Of a stretch of DNA of 64,000 nt, positions 40,135 through 50,969 are shown piece by piece. The DNA is from Scleroderma bovista (lineage: Eukaryota; Basidiomycota; Agaricomycetes; Boletales; Sclerodermataceae): positions 1 to 64,000 of the forward strand of contig JAYMGJ010000342.1 of NCBI GenBank assembly GCA_037178675.1, in the 5' to 3' direction. The notes under the pieces were generated by a model. The model was given only the letters and a program-made list of their open reading frames with translations. It was not told the DNA's origin and ran no database searches. Positions within the stretch are counted from its first letter, which is position 1; each line of letters begins with the position of its first letter. A program made the position numbers and the translations under genes.

Positions 40135-40301
40135 TACCGTGCTTGGGCGTCGTGGTGATCCTGCGCCCACCCCCGGATGGAATGATCACTCAAGTTTGTT
40201 GTGGATGGGTATTATGTCAGATAACTTACGTAATTACCAGAGGTCGAAGGCAAGCAGGACTCACGATTACCCTCACGTCCGTGACGAGTTGACAAGGAGG
40301 G
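40135..40301. promoter_or_regulatory. Shared promoter between TBCD and BUD22
   Basis: The two start codons face away from each other 167 bp apart, so both genes must be driven from this short region. No TATA box is obvious. Confidence 0.5.
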
Positions 40302-41880
40302 ATGTCACCACAAGAAAGGCCACGCGGTATCAAACGGAAGAGATCCCTCGAGGTAATCACACTCAAGAAGGTGTTTGATGCATGTACTGAATGATCGTCA
40401 CTGGATAGGACGACAACGAAGGCAGATTGCGACGGAAACTGGTGTGTACTGGCCGGCCTCGCTCCTCGACTCTACAGTTGACTACAACAAAGTGGAAATT
40501 ACAAAGCATCACGATGTCAGAGAAATCCGCCAGGCGGTCAAGAGAGCAAAAGCGTTTGAGATTCAGAGAACTTTCAAAAAACTCAAGAAGGCTCGGTACG
40601 CTTTGCGCGGCACTAAATTAGTCGCATCCGTCTATACCAACGTCGTTCCTCTGTCAGACATCTCGATCCAGAAGGCGAGCATACGAAAGACCTCGAGCAG
40701 CAAATGGAAATACTGAAGGTCGGTGAAACCGGCCGTCCCACGGATCTAAGCTCACTCTCGGTAGGATATGGACTATACCAACGTGGCCAACACCGCATTG
40801 ATGACGAAGATCAAAAAGGACAAAACTCTCTCAGACGTACACCCTTTCGTTTCGGCCGAACTGGCGTCTAATGTTCTCGTTCTTGCTCCGTCGGGAACGG
40901 CAGCAGCCAAAGCACAAAGCCGGATATTAAGCTCGAAATGGCTTGCGCCCAAGGTCCTCGGAACTGTGGCCGCTCTCAAAAACTTTTTACATCCCAATCC
41001 GGGTGCTCGCAGAATTTTGGAAGGTAGAGATAAGTCGGCTTTCCCAAATGTTGGGACAAAGAGCAGGACGGATCAGGCGCGGAATTCCGTAATCGTGAAT
41101 GGTTCGGACGAAGGCTATTCTATTGGCTCTGACAAAGACCTGTTAAGCGAGGTGAATGATGGTGATGGCTGGGAATCAGGCACTGTCAGCGATAACGACC
41201 ACGAACCGTCAGCGAAGTCAGATGGTTGGGAGTCTGGATCGATCCAAGGCGGCTCTTATCGAGAACAAGAAATGTCGGATGCATTGTCGGACGTGGGCGG
41301 ACTACCGAGTGGACCAGGCGGTATGGAGATCACGGCAAAGAATTCGACATCATTATCTAATGGGCAGTCCGCATTCCTTCCGACATTATCTGTTGGTTTT
41401 ACCCGTGGCGACTCGGATAGCGAGTTCAGCGATAGAGAGGCCAAGATTTCAGATAGTGGCAAAAAGAACCGCCGAGGTCAGCGTGCTCGTAGAGCGTAAG
41501 TATTTTCATTTCCCGTTATCGTGCAGACAATGAATTACTCGCCATGCGGAGACAGGATATGGGAAAAGAAATATGGAAGGAACGCCAATCACGTCAAGAA
41601 GCGACAAGAAATCACACAGGGAGCAAAAGGGAAAGGTCGTAGCCTTGCTGCCAAGGGACACCAACGCTCACCAAAATCCAGCCGGTCGGCGCAACCAAGC
41701 CGTCCGCTACCTAAGAGGGTTGAGCGAACAAACACCCCTGGGGGTACGCGTGGACAGGGACCTTCATCGAGTACTCGTCGGACGGAACGGCCGCTCCACC
41801 CATCATGGGAGGCAAAAAAGAAACAACAGTCAGCAAGTATCTTACCTGCACAGGGAACAAAGATCGTCTTTGAATTGTAA
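40302..41880 (+). CDS. BUD22: BUD22-family ribosome biogenesis protein
   Basis: Five exons (40302-40383, 40478-40595, 40658-40718, 40765-41495, 41556-41880) give 438 aa. Bud22 is a nucleolar SSU-processome protein needed for 18S rRNA maturation; the animal relative is SRFBP1. Seen: a basic N-terminal helix pattern VREIRQAVKRAKAFEIQR then TFKKLKKARH; VANTALMTKIKKDKTLSD near residue 92; a long acidic Ser/Asp/Gly-rich middle; and the family C-terminal block PLHPSWEAKKKQQ then KIVFEL at the very end. The first intron (40384-40477) was placed by phase and is the least sure. Divergent from TBCD. Confidence 0.82.
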
Positions 41881-42051
41881 CAATGCTGTGGACGTTGACG
41901 ACAGGTGGGACGAAATCGTGACCTTATTGGGACAGCAATCGCGATATAATAAACACAGGTCTTGGTATCGACGTAAAGATACAGCATGATAGCACAAAAG
42001 ACACGACAATAACAAGAAAATGAACAACGAAAAAAATTCAACTCGCATTAC

Positions 42052-42718
42052 TTAATCCCTGCGTGAAGGGCAGATGTGCTTTTTGCCTCCTTGCAGTCGA
42101 CATTCGCGGGAACACCACATCTGTCCACAACGGCCGCAACGTGGATAGTCCCCTTCCAATTTTTGAACACGTGGAGCATTGGGACCGACATGAGAGCCGA
42201 GACCTTTTCTCCAGGGCTTCTAATATCGGGTGAAGGTTTAGGTTCTCCACGGATGGCGACGGTGGCTGAGTGAAGATTTCGGAGCTCATTTTTGGCTCGC
42301 TCCAGTCAGAGTCGGGTGGTAGGGGCATGCGGCTAATCGATGGGCTGCGATAGGAATTGGAGGATAACGGTGAATCGGGGGGAGTATCATCGTCGCACTG
42401 AGTTCTAGGATGTTTTGTGTAGGCAGGTATTTTTATTTTCAACGATGCGCGCAGGCAGTCTGCAGCGGAGGTAGTAGTCGTAAAGGAACCGTAGACAGTG
42501 GTGAAACCCTGGGATGGCTCGGCTTCCGCCGGGCCTCGGAGCAATGAGCTATGGATGGAGATTACATGGATGTTCGTTAGGGAGTGTGGGCCTCGTCGTT
42601 TTCCAGTTTGTGCGCCTTTCGCGGGCACAACACGAATATCCTACGCCGGGATTGAGCGCGACGTGAAGAAAAGTCGACTTGCAACGCATCAACTCACCGT
42701 GAAGTGAGAGCGCGTCAT
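42052..42718 (-). CDS. Small protein with MYND-like zinc-binding C-terminus
   Basis: Proposed exons 42718-42698, 42640-42261 and 42208-42052 close in frame to 185 aa. The first exon encodes only seven residues (MTRSHFT). The middle is Ser/Pro-rich and disordered. The C-terminus has CGRC, MWCSREC, then GGKKHICPSRRD, a Cys/His spacing like the second half of a MYND zinc finger, but the first CxxC pair is not visible, so the fold may be incomplete or different. The second intron has a weak donor and is tentative, although the zinc block can only be reached by a frame change. A TATAAAAG box on the minus strand at 43001-43008 lies ~285 bp upstream. No function is assigned. Confidence 0.5.
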
Positions 42719-43281
42719 AATGAAGTTGCTCTGCAGATGCCGCCTGATGCACCTGGAAAAGTCAGGAATTTATACTCGTGTGACCTTGATTTTCACACAC
42801 AGGGGGCGGTGGCGAGACTTTATTCGTCGATATTAGGTTCCAGTGTTCGGGTACTCGGGCTAACCGAAGTACGTAGATGAGTCTCAGAGCAACCGTGACG
42901 AAAATCAGCATGAGAACTTGCCTGGATTTGATTCCTCGGTTGGTATTACGTGGTAGGAAGAAGTGGGGAGGATAACGCACCTGAGGCGTCACACGACCTC
43001 CTTTTATACCCGACTCACAAAAGCTGACGATAGGCTGGGCAAGATCCAATCTCACATTTCCAAAAGGTCGGCGTATCTGATATTGTGAGGTGATGAGATG
43101 ATGATGTTTGTTGACTGGAAAGAGCATATCAGCGGTGTTACTTGAAATCGGCTGAGAGTTCCATGTCGGGAGTGGTGAACCCTCAGATTCCTGAGCCAGT
43201 CGGCGGTTGCGTTATGGGCGGTCGGGTGCAGATTGTAAATAGTACACAGTGTAAGTAGTATGAGGTAAAAATCAGCTATTG
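42719..43281. other. Intergenic with a TATA-like box
   Basis: Holds TATAAAAG on the minus strand (43001-43008). A 120-codon open frame on the minus strand (42762-43127) has no recognisable features. Confidence 0.3.
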
Positions 43282-43905
43282 TTACGGATGCTCACGAGTT
43301 AAGTACCAACGAGGATATATGATAGTTCCATCCGCCATGCAAGCGGGGGAGGTTCCCCTTACAAGAGCCAGGAAGGCGGTAACCACTTGCTGGTAATGGT
43401 TTCTTGCAATGCGTAAGGCGTAGATAAAAGACTGTCGCCTGACCTCGATGTATGTATGGATGAGCCGAACGAGATGAATAGTTAACGCAAAAGGGTTGAT
43501 GCGGTCGCTAGTTATGTATACTGGGAGATCTCCATAGGTCGTCCGAATCTCATTTAGCTTTAGTTTGCGATGCACCGTCCGGATGACAGAGCCAATTGGG
43601 AGCTAGTACCAGATTGAGGAAGGAGGTCAGCGCCCTGGAACGGACTTGGATCATATCAGCCGTGCAAGGGTCTTGAAGAAGACGAAGTTGCGAAACGAGG
43701 GGATCCATCACTAGTACATATCTACCAAGTGGACTGGCCATTATTAACCAAGAAATTTCCTGGGCCATGAATGGACTAGCACTCGTAGAGGCCATCGGCC
43801 AATGGGAGGGCTCAAAACCTGTCAGAACTGAATTGTCCACTTTGTAGATTGCTCGACTCCCTATGGCGGACGGGTCCAAAAAGGGAAATAGTTTCTATTT
43901 CTCAC
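43282..43905 (-). CDS. Unrecognised protein, 5' end uncertain
   Basis: Two coding-like blocks on the minus strand join through a canonical 54-nt intron (GTACTA..AAAG) at about 43561-43614: a left block with GRYVLVMDPLVSQLRLLQDP and RSRALTSFLNL, and a right block with LNEIRTTYGDLPVYI and RIARNHYQQVVTAFLALVRG. The splice keeps a smooth helical protein. The first in-frame ATG is near 43795; upstream the frame is open to about 43905 without an ATG, so a 5' exon may be missing. The 3' end stops shortly after PRWYL. No family recognised. Confidence 0.45.
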
Positions 43906-44097
43906 GCTCATCCAGAAAAGGGAACACTTTCGAAAGTTGCAGGTTCCCTTGCTTGGAAATCCGTAGATAGTTTTGACGCAAAGAGTGAGCACCATCGAGG
44001 CTCGACTTTGTTTTGTAACTAACTCGCTGCTAAGCCTCAACTACAAGTCGAGTTAACTTTGGCATCCTTCTCAATAACCAGCACCTGGTTGTTTCAG

Positions 44098-44577
44098 CGC
44101 AACTTACGGACTCGCTCGCCACACTCTACAAAAGCGACGATGTTTCCTATTTTGTTCCTAACAACGTTCCATATACTAAATGCCAATTCTATCGCGTGAA
44201 GAATCCGGTGTCAATCGGTGAGGATAGCACCAGAGACATTCCGAATGAGGTTAAGGAGAGATGCCGGAACGAGGACAATATGCAACATGTCAACCCTGCA
44301 ACTACAAAGGTTAAGAAGTTAGCAACAAAGCTCTCGGACGATTGTATTTATCTGGTCATTGTAGTTCCCGACCGTAAGTATCACACATTACTAAAAGTTT
44401 GGAGTGTTTTGCCTTGCTGATCGTGTCACTTTATTAGCACTCAAGGAGGCGAGAGAGGTGGTTGAGAAGCTGAGAGAGACACGCGCCGAACTGTTCGAAT
44501 GCTTACAAGCAACGGTCAAGAACCTGGGCAATTGCAACGGTCAAGAACCTGGGCAATTGCATCAGCAAACCGCTTAG
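44098..44577 (+). CDS. Unrecognised gene fragment with coiled-coil end
   Basis: Two exons (about 44098-44373 and 44438-44577) splice cleanly at a GTAAGT/TTAG intron and end in a charged helix (KEAREVVEKLRETRAEL). The left edge is an apparent splice acceptor at 44097 with no convincing upstream exon, so the 5' end is missing or unrecognised. A perfect ~24-bp direct duplication (AACGGTCAAGAACCTGGGCA..) lies at 44517-44563 inside the last exon. Function unknown. Confidence 0.4.
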
Positions 44578-44677
44578 AGCTGGCACAGTGGGGTACCAAC
44601 ACGTAGTACTTGCCAGGTGCCATAATCAGCGCTTGACGTTTGCCGATCTGAGATTGACACTGAATATGGGTTATCTA

Positions 44678-46138
44678 TTACACAATAGTACAGTTTGCCC
44701 TAACTACATTTTGTAAAGTGGTACGAAGAAATTTAAAATGAGTGCAATTATTCACGACCACCTCTTCGATAACTCCAATAATGCAGGCGCGGACACTGCT
44801 CATGAGATGGTCTGAAAAGTCAACGGGCTTCATCTTGCCCGATTCGTATTCTTTCAATGCGCAGAAGATTGCAGCACCACTCAGTCTGAATATTCCATCT
44901 GCGACCTGGTCCGAGAGTTGCATGCCGGTGTGATCAGGGATGAGGACTACGAGCGCAAGGTGCAAGAGAGCCTGATTTCCGAACACTTGTGGTTGGTCCT
45001 ATGTGTCTTAAGCATGTACAATGGTGTCAAACGACTTAAATACGTACTGGTAGATACAAGAATCTGTTATCCATGAGCAAGGATGTGGCCTTGCGCTTGT
45101 AAAAATCACGGACATCGGCGTCACTCGAAGTGGGATCAGAGTTGTCGGGAACAAGAGAATATGCCGCGACAATGAATTTGCGTGCGGCGTGCTTGAAGGC
45201 TTTGCGCAGGGTGGCCGGTAATCCTTCGAGTTGGGAGATGATTTTTTCAGTTGTCGGCTTGTCATTTTCCCAGTGTTGACGCTCACCTATGGAAAGTCAG
45301 ATATGATTACGATGATGTGTACAAATACTTACTTGTTGACAACAAGTCCAACACCTGTTGCAGCGAATCCCGAGCAAATTGTTTTACCAGCGATGAGTCA
45401 GGGAAGTTATTTTCAACGACTACCTTCTCGTACATTCTTGCTTTTGCGTCAGCCGTAATGCTGTTTTTTGTTGACGCGGTAGATGGTAATGGGTCAGGGA
45501 GGTTGGTGACTGTGGTGACTGCGTTTTGCGGGCGCTGTGACTGAACAGTGCGACTACCAGAACCTGTAACAAATGTCTCTTCCCCGGTCTAATACGGTGT
45601 TAGTATTATCTTAATAACAAGACATGACACCGACTCTGATAACTCCAACCCTCGCTGCTGTGTTACGTCCCGCGTCATCGCAACGTACTGGTGAGAATGC
45701 GAACACCTCCCGGACTCGACTGAGAGGATACGGTTGGGGCCGGCTCAAAGCCCGAAGAGTCGGCAAGACTTGGGTTGATGGTGTCGAAATCGATGGGTCG
45801 GAGGTGGGTGTTGCGATGGTGAGATTCGTCGCATAGCCCCACTGGGAAAACCCAGAGGGACCTGGAGGGCCGTAAGATTCACTGCTGGTCTGAGTTTCCG
45901 CGGCAACGAAGCCGCTGGGTCCAACACATAGTAATTCCTCGAATCCAGACTGGGACTGGCAGGGGAGTGTGGGGACCGCGGCGTGTGTATCTCCACCATA
46001 GGGTTCGGTCCCAGTAGCGACAAGTGGCGGATATATGATTCGTGCTGGATCCAGTGGAAATTCTGCGGCCACACCGACTTGCGTCGCATCAGAGATGTGA
46101 GATGGATTGAGGCCGCTTCGCGAGCCCGGTTTGCTCAT
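44678..46138 (-). CDS. DUF6532-like protein
   Basis: Four exons (46138-45689, 45588-45333, 45286-45048, 44998-44678) close in frame to 421 aa. The first ~220 residues are Ser/Thr/Pro-rich and disordered. The C-terminal 200 resemble the DUF6532 domain expanded in Agaricomycetes: LRKAFKHAARKFIVAAYSLV, VRDFYKRKATSLLMDNRFLY, then VFGNQALLHLALVVLI and GAAIFCALKEYESGKMKPVDF. DUF6532 proteins have no known biochemical role and often sit in transposon-rich, variable regions, as here. The family call is by recollection of the pattern and is moderate. Confidence 0.6.
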
Positions 46139-46488
46139 TTGCTGTAGTCGGATGGTGTATCATCATTTGGTCAAGTAGTACGGGTCGAGTATGGGAGCCC
46201 GTACCTTTTTCCCTCTGCGCTTCACTTTGGACGGATCCATGACGGATGAAGGTCAGGGCCAGTGGACAAGTGTCGGGATATATGACAGAGAGTGTTGGCC
46301 ACGATGCGCACTGCATGTTTAAATCGATGATCGATAACCGATAACCAGTACAGAAGGGTTACAATCGAGGGTGAGAGTAGTACATAGTTTCTATCAAACG
46401 CGACGAAAATACATTCCCGGCACTCATATCTCTGTATCAAATCACAATCAGTCCATGAGGCAGGCCTTGAGGCAAGGAAAATGACGTA

Positions 46489-47131
46489 CTATTCACTGTG
46501 TCCAGAGCTGTCGCTCTGGACCGAAATCTCAAGATCACCTGCGTGGGGGACCTTTAGATTGTCCGAGGTTTCCTCATCGCTGTCACCGGAGACCTCGGAA
46601 TCACTACCACAAGAATCCTTCATCGGGATTGCCTGACCACCCCATTGTGAGCTGAGCACGACACCCCTAGCAATCCCGATCCTCTCGATACACTTGAAAT
46701 GTTCCTGCGTGTCGTTTAATGCCGAAGTCTGTTCGTCTAACAAATGCCATATGATGTCTTGCTCTGTTGAGCCTGTATCCACGCCCATATTGGTACACCA
46801 TTGCCGCCAGAGTTCCAACTTGTTTTGGCAGTCTTTATTCTGCGCTTGGAAATGGGTCAGACAACGAGAATGGAAGCGCTTCCATCTCTCGTGCCTTTCG
46901 AGTTCCCAAGTTGATGTCAGCGCTCGGTGACGGGTGACCTCACATTCAGCATATTGAGCCATGATGGCCTCGCGGAGGACATCCTTAGGCACTCCATCGT
47001 AGATATTATTGAATGAATCTTTCATAGTAGCCTTGAAGATCGGTTAGTGGAACATATCATTAGAATATATTGGCACACACCTCCGCCAACTCAACATCTA
47101 CCTCATCATTACGAAGGGACCTCAAAGCCAT
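46489..47131 (-). CDS. Unrecognised acidic-tailed protein
   Basis: The main exon (about 47034-46489) has 179 codons ending in a Ser/Asp/Glu-rich tail. It joins through a canonical intron (GTGTGT..CAAG) to an upstream coding block from ATG 47131 (MALRSLRNDEVDVELAEA). That block stays open further upstream to a possible acceptor near 47247, so the true 5' end may lie beyond. The middle is a helical, Trp- and Cys-containing region (ELERHERWKRFHSRC). No domain recognised. It lies beside the Plavaka fragment, so transposon origin is possible. Confidence 0.5.
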
Positions 47132-47430
47132 TCCAGAAAACTCGAGGTCCACAGGAAAGGCCCGCTGATGAACAGGATATGGTGATGCTTTATTCCGACG
47201 AACAGCCTTCTGGGGAGAGAGTGACTTGGACTTAGTACGATTGACTGTAAGGTAAATTCAGTACAGATCAGTAATCATGAAACAGATAGAAGGAATGTAC
47301 CTTCATGTCCACCCATTGTAACTTGCAGATATCCCAGTATGATGCAAGTATGAAGGCGAAGCGGTTGATGCGGAGTTCGAAAGACTTAGCAGATTCAACC
47401 CCCACTCTCTCTGGGCCATATACGCTCATC

Positions 47431-48166
47431 ATGCACCAAGAACAAGCAATGAGCTCGGACAACTCTACATCACTATCTGATGACCAGTAAGTGCTTTTTT
47501 CTTGTTGCAACAGACACTAAACTGTACACAGGTGTTTAACCCCATGCCCGGTATGCGGGCAAACGTTCCCTTCAACTCTCGCCGTTTGCACCCATTTACA
47601 AGATTCTGCATGCACCCGAAAATTCTTACCCACCCCCTCTGCATTCCGTACCCCACAGAGGTCTTCTGATAAGCCACGGTCAGGTCAGTTTCACCCCAAG
47701 TCCGGGTACATATACGGCTTTAACGAACCCAACACGTTCGAACGCATGAAACGACATGAATACGAGCCGCACAGACAAGAAAACTCATATTACCCGTTTT
47801 CCGGTAGAGATGAATGGGAATTAGGAAAATTCCTGTGTGATAACTTCACACAGAGTCAGATCAATACGTTTTTGAAGCTTGATTGGGTATGTGACCTTTC
47901 CTTCCATGTAATATATCGTGAAACATTGTCTGTAGGTTAATTCCAGGTCAAAACTCAGTTTTGGGTCGGCTCGAGATTTACAGATGCAAATGGATACGAT
48001 ACCCAGAGGCCCAAACTGGCGTTGCACAGCGATCCATATCGAAGGTTATCCAACAAGAGATCCGATTCAACTCTATTGGCGCGATGCTCTAGAAGTCGTA
48101 CGAGAGCTCTTCGGAAACGAGCCCATGCACCTGTGTAGGCCGTGTTATACGGTCAGCGGACGATGA
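47431..48166 (+). pseudogene. Truncated Plavaka-type transposase
   Basis: Three exons (47431-47486, 47532-47886, 47936-48166) close in frame to 245 aa. The start has a zinc-knuckle CPVCGQTF..CTHLQDSACTRKF. It is followed by YYPFSGRDEWELGKFL, CDNFTQSQINTFLKLDW, then TIPRGPNWRCTAIHIEGY and PIQLYWRDALEVVRELFGN, the N-terminal signature of Plavaka transposases of basidiomycetes (CACTA-like DNA transposons). The ~700-residue catalytic part is missing; the frame ends at TGA 48164-48166. It is a 3'-truncated relic directly left of the KDZ region, or was cut off by that insertion. Confidence 0.75.
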
Positions 48167-48540
48167 CAATCGGCCGTGCTACACGGGCTGGCGGAAGTGA
48201 GGCTTATGACTAGAGCTTTGCCGTATCACAGGGGTCAGCCCCCGACAGCATTGTCACCAAGTGACAACGGTGGGCCCATGGCTCTGTTGTCATCACGGGG
48301 TAGGGTGAAAGTCTTAAGCCGGACAAATGGGTGTCGTCATGAAAATACTCGGGCTGAGAGGAGTAGCATACCAATAGAATAAGTGAGCCAGTACGCAATG
48401 GAGGCAGTGTGGTGAAATCTGACGGCAGCAATAACACCATAGTGAGCCGGTCAATCAGCATTGCGGCATGGTCAACAGTGCGGCAAAGTCAACACTCCGG
48501 CATGTTCAACGAGAGATGTGCCGATGAGATGTTGTGCCAC
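48167..48540. other. Boundary zone before the 16-bp array
   Basis: No gene. From about 48460 the motif GTCAACACTCCGGCA-like begins (GGTCAACAGTGCGGC, GTCAACACTCCGGCATG), the same minisatellite word seen at 52.5-55 kb, so the left edge of the KDZ-related region probably falls between about 48,380 and 48,460. Confidence 0.4.
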
Positions 48541-48698
48541 TGATATGCAGTGCCGCTGATATGCGGTGCTGCTGATATGTGGTGCCGCTGATATGTGGTG
48601 CCGCTGATATGTGGTGCCGCTGATATGTGGTGCCGCTGATATGTGGTGCCGCTGATATGTGGTGCCGCTGATATGTGGTGCCGACGATATGTGGTGCT
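48541..48698 (+). repeat. Left 16-bp tandem array
   Basis: About ten copies of TGCCGCTGATATGTGG at exact 16-bp spacing, with a few variants at the ends. The consensus matches 13 of 16 bases of the array near 63.6-63.7 kb, in the same orientation. Confidence 0.85.
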
Positions 48699-50014
48699 GG
48701 GTGTTATGTGTCGGCCGCATCTATTGCTGCATCAATTTAGTGCCGACGGTTCCTCGTGCCGGATCTTGGCCTAACGGTAGTTACTTAACACTATATGCAC
48801 GGCGATACATCTATATAGAGGACATAGTATCTAGGGCCTAATGGGTATACAGGGAGATCAACTTTGTGGCCCAACGCACTCAATGGGACACCTATCCACA
48901 TGCCTTCCCAACTATATAGTTGTTCCCGCATTGAGGGCTTGTTTAATCCTCTGGGACACCCCATTCATGGCTTGTCACTTTAAAATGTACTTGCAAGGTT
49001 TGCCTGCATAGCTAGATAACACCTCTGCTAGGGCCTGCCCAATGCTATGGGATACCATGGCCATTGCCTGTCAGACTGAGCTGGGCGCACTGACTATAAA
49101 TGACGCTGTCTCCAGGGCTTGCCCAGAGTTATGGGACACCACACCTGTGGCTAGCACCCCTTAAAGGTACAGTCTCTGCACAGCCCATTGGAATGCAAGG
49201 GACAATAGTTCCATGGCCCTTTGGTAAGAAAGGGACTCTGTTGTTACAGCCTGATCAGAGCCCGAAACACACTATTCCTCTGGCCTGCCAACAGAAATGG
49301 CAAACCATATTTAGGGCCTGATGCAAAGCACGGGACACTGGCACTGCAGCCCTCCTACTCACTCCTATTTGTTGGGCTCTATAATAGAATAGAGAACACT
49401 ATATCCAGGGCCTCCTGCTCTTATAGATGATACGGCACCTGGGGCTGTTATGTAATCATGGGACACCATCATATGGGGCTTGACACATTGTGTGACACCA
49501 CTTTAGCGGCGTGCCTTGGGAACTGCAGGAGGCGGGGCCTACTCTGCTACTTCTAGCCCCTTGGCCGCAATTCCATGGCTACCCTGCTGCTTTGGCCGCC
49601 ATGCTGCTAACAGTCCTTCGGCAGCAGCGGCTATCCCTGGTTCTCTGGCCGCATTGCTGTGGCATACCTTTCTTTTGCCGTGATACCGCGGCTGTACTTG
49701 TCATAGTGGAGGCCACCACTGCCGCCCGGCCATGATTGGTTACAGCCATCACAGCCGCAAACTTGACGACCGGCATAAGGTATCAACTTGCGGCACCCAT
49801 TGTATTGGAAGATGCGGACGACACCTCCACCCAGACATGTGCTATTCCCATTCATGCCGATGTGTTCCCTGTGTGATTTCTGCCTCATTGTTAACCTGGC
49901 CGGGTGTTGCAGCCGCTTTGGCCGGCAACATTATATCACATGTGTCGCTTTGGCCGATATTTGATTAACCAATTATTGTTGTGATGAACATATATGTAGG
50001 TATTCATACAATGT
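48699..50014. other. Degenerate repeats, no gene
   Basis: From about 48840 to 49500 a loose ~60-bp pattern recurs, built from a word like AGGGCTTG or AGGGCCTG followed by ATGGGACACCA; copies are strongly diverged. From 49510 to 49960 the sequence is rich in TTGGCCGC/GCAGC words. No credible coding chain on either strand. Confidence 0.5.
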
Positions 50015-50799
50015 TTACCTACCACCCAAAGACTCCTCCCATTTCTGCCGCAATGCATTTGGTGCACGGGTTAGCATCTCAATGTCCTCCATCCTTTTTG
50101 CACAATGCTGCATCACCTCCATATGATATTTGAGGGCATTGTCCGAGCTCCGCAACATATTGTCGCAGAAGTACCGTGCATTTGACAAGGCCTCGTCGGA
50201 GGTATACCCAACGGTGAGTAGAATGGTGACCTTTCTATCAGCAACCTTGGAAAAGCTTTAGTATCTAACACAACACGAATAAGGGAGCATACCAGGTCCG
50301 GCGGAAAGAATGCCTCTGCCTCCGATACCATGTCCCGCAGCGGCCGCGTGCTGTACCCTGCCATACATGGGCCGTGGCCATTTACCCACCACGAGTTTGC
50401 CACTTGAAGCGTACTTGGAACCTGGACTTCGGCGGCCTTCGCATGATAGACGTTCAACTGTCGCATTGCCGCATACAGTCTTGCCGGCGGCAGATCTTCT
50501 AGTACGACCATTCTGTGCACCCTGCTCGCCATCATTGGCAATATCATCTTCGCACCCATAGCCTGGCATGCGGCAAGCACACGTTCTAAATTTGCCTGGG
50601 GGCTCATGAGTGTGTTAATCAAATGTAATCATTCTCCACTTACCACTTCCGTTTGTACGTTTGCATACCATTCAGCTGTGGCCAGCATCCCCTCGGGCTG
50701 TTGTTGAACCGTGTGCACCATCCGTCGAAAGTGGACTCCAATGTATTGCAATACCATGGACAGTTCGCAGGTTTCGCGCAGTTCGGATGTGGTATTCAT
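50015..50799 (-). CDS. Unrecognised 229-aa protein of the KDZ region
   Basis: Three exons (50799-50644, 50595-50293, 50245-50015) with canonical introns close in frame to 229 aa. The protein is mostly helical and rich in Met, Ala and Arg, with no signal peptide or membrane span. Recognisable stretches are RLYAAMRQLNVYHAKAAEV, a central SWWVNGHGPC and a C-terminal HCAKRMEDIEML helix. No family recognised. It is divergent from the TET/JBP gene with a ~170-275 bp gap, suggesting co-expression, and shares the CCG/CGG-biased CpG context of the element. Confidence 0.7.
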
Positions 50800-50969
50800 G
50801 ATTGATGGTGTGATGGCTGATTCGCCCTAAGCCTTATAACAATCAGGCAATCAATGTTCTCACGGTCCACATGTCACCTGATGCATAATTACCACATTGT
50901 GCAACCGGGCATGTGTTGTTTCGCACTGGCCAATCGCCGATCAGCCTTGTTTAGTGGATCTAGCCGAGA

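Noticed and set aside
48541..48698. CRISPR-like array
   Set aside because: Units are directly contiguous 16-mers without spacers, in a eukaryotic genome.
48472..48720. Open frame with HISAAP/HISGTT repeats
   Set aside because: It is the 16-bp array read through in a period compatible with open frames; no start context, splicing or domain.
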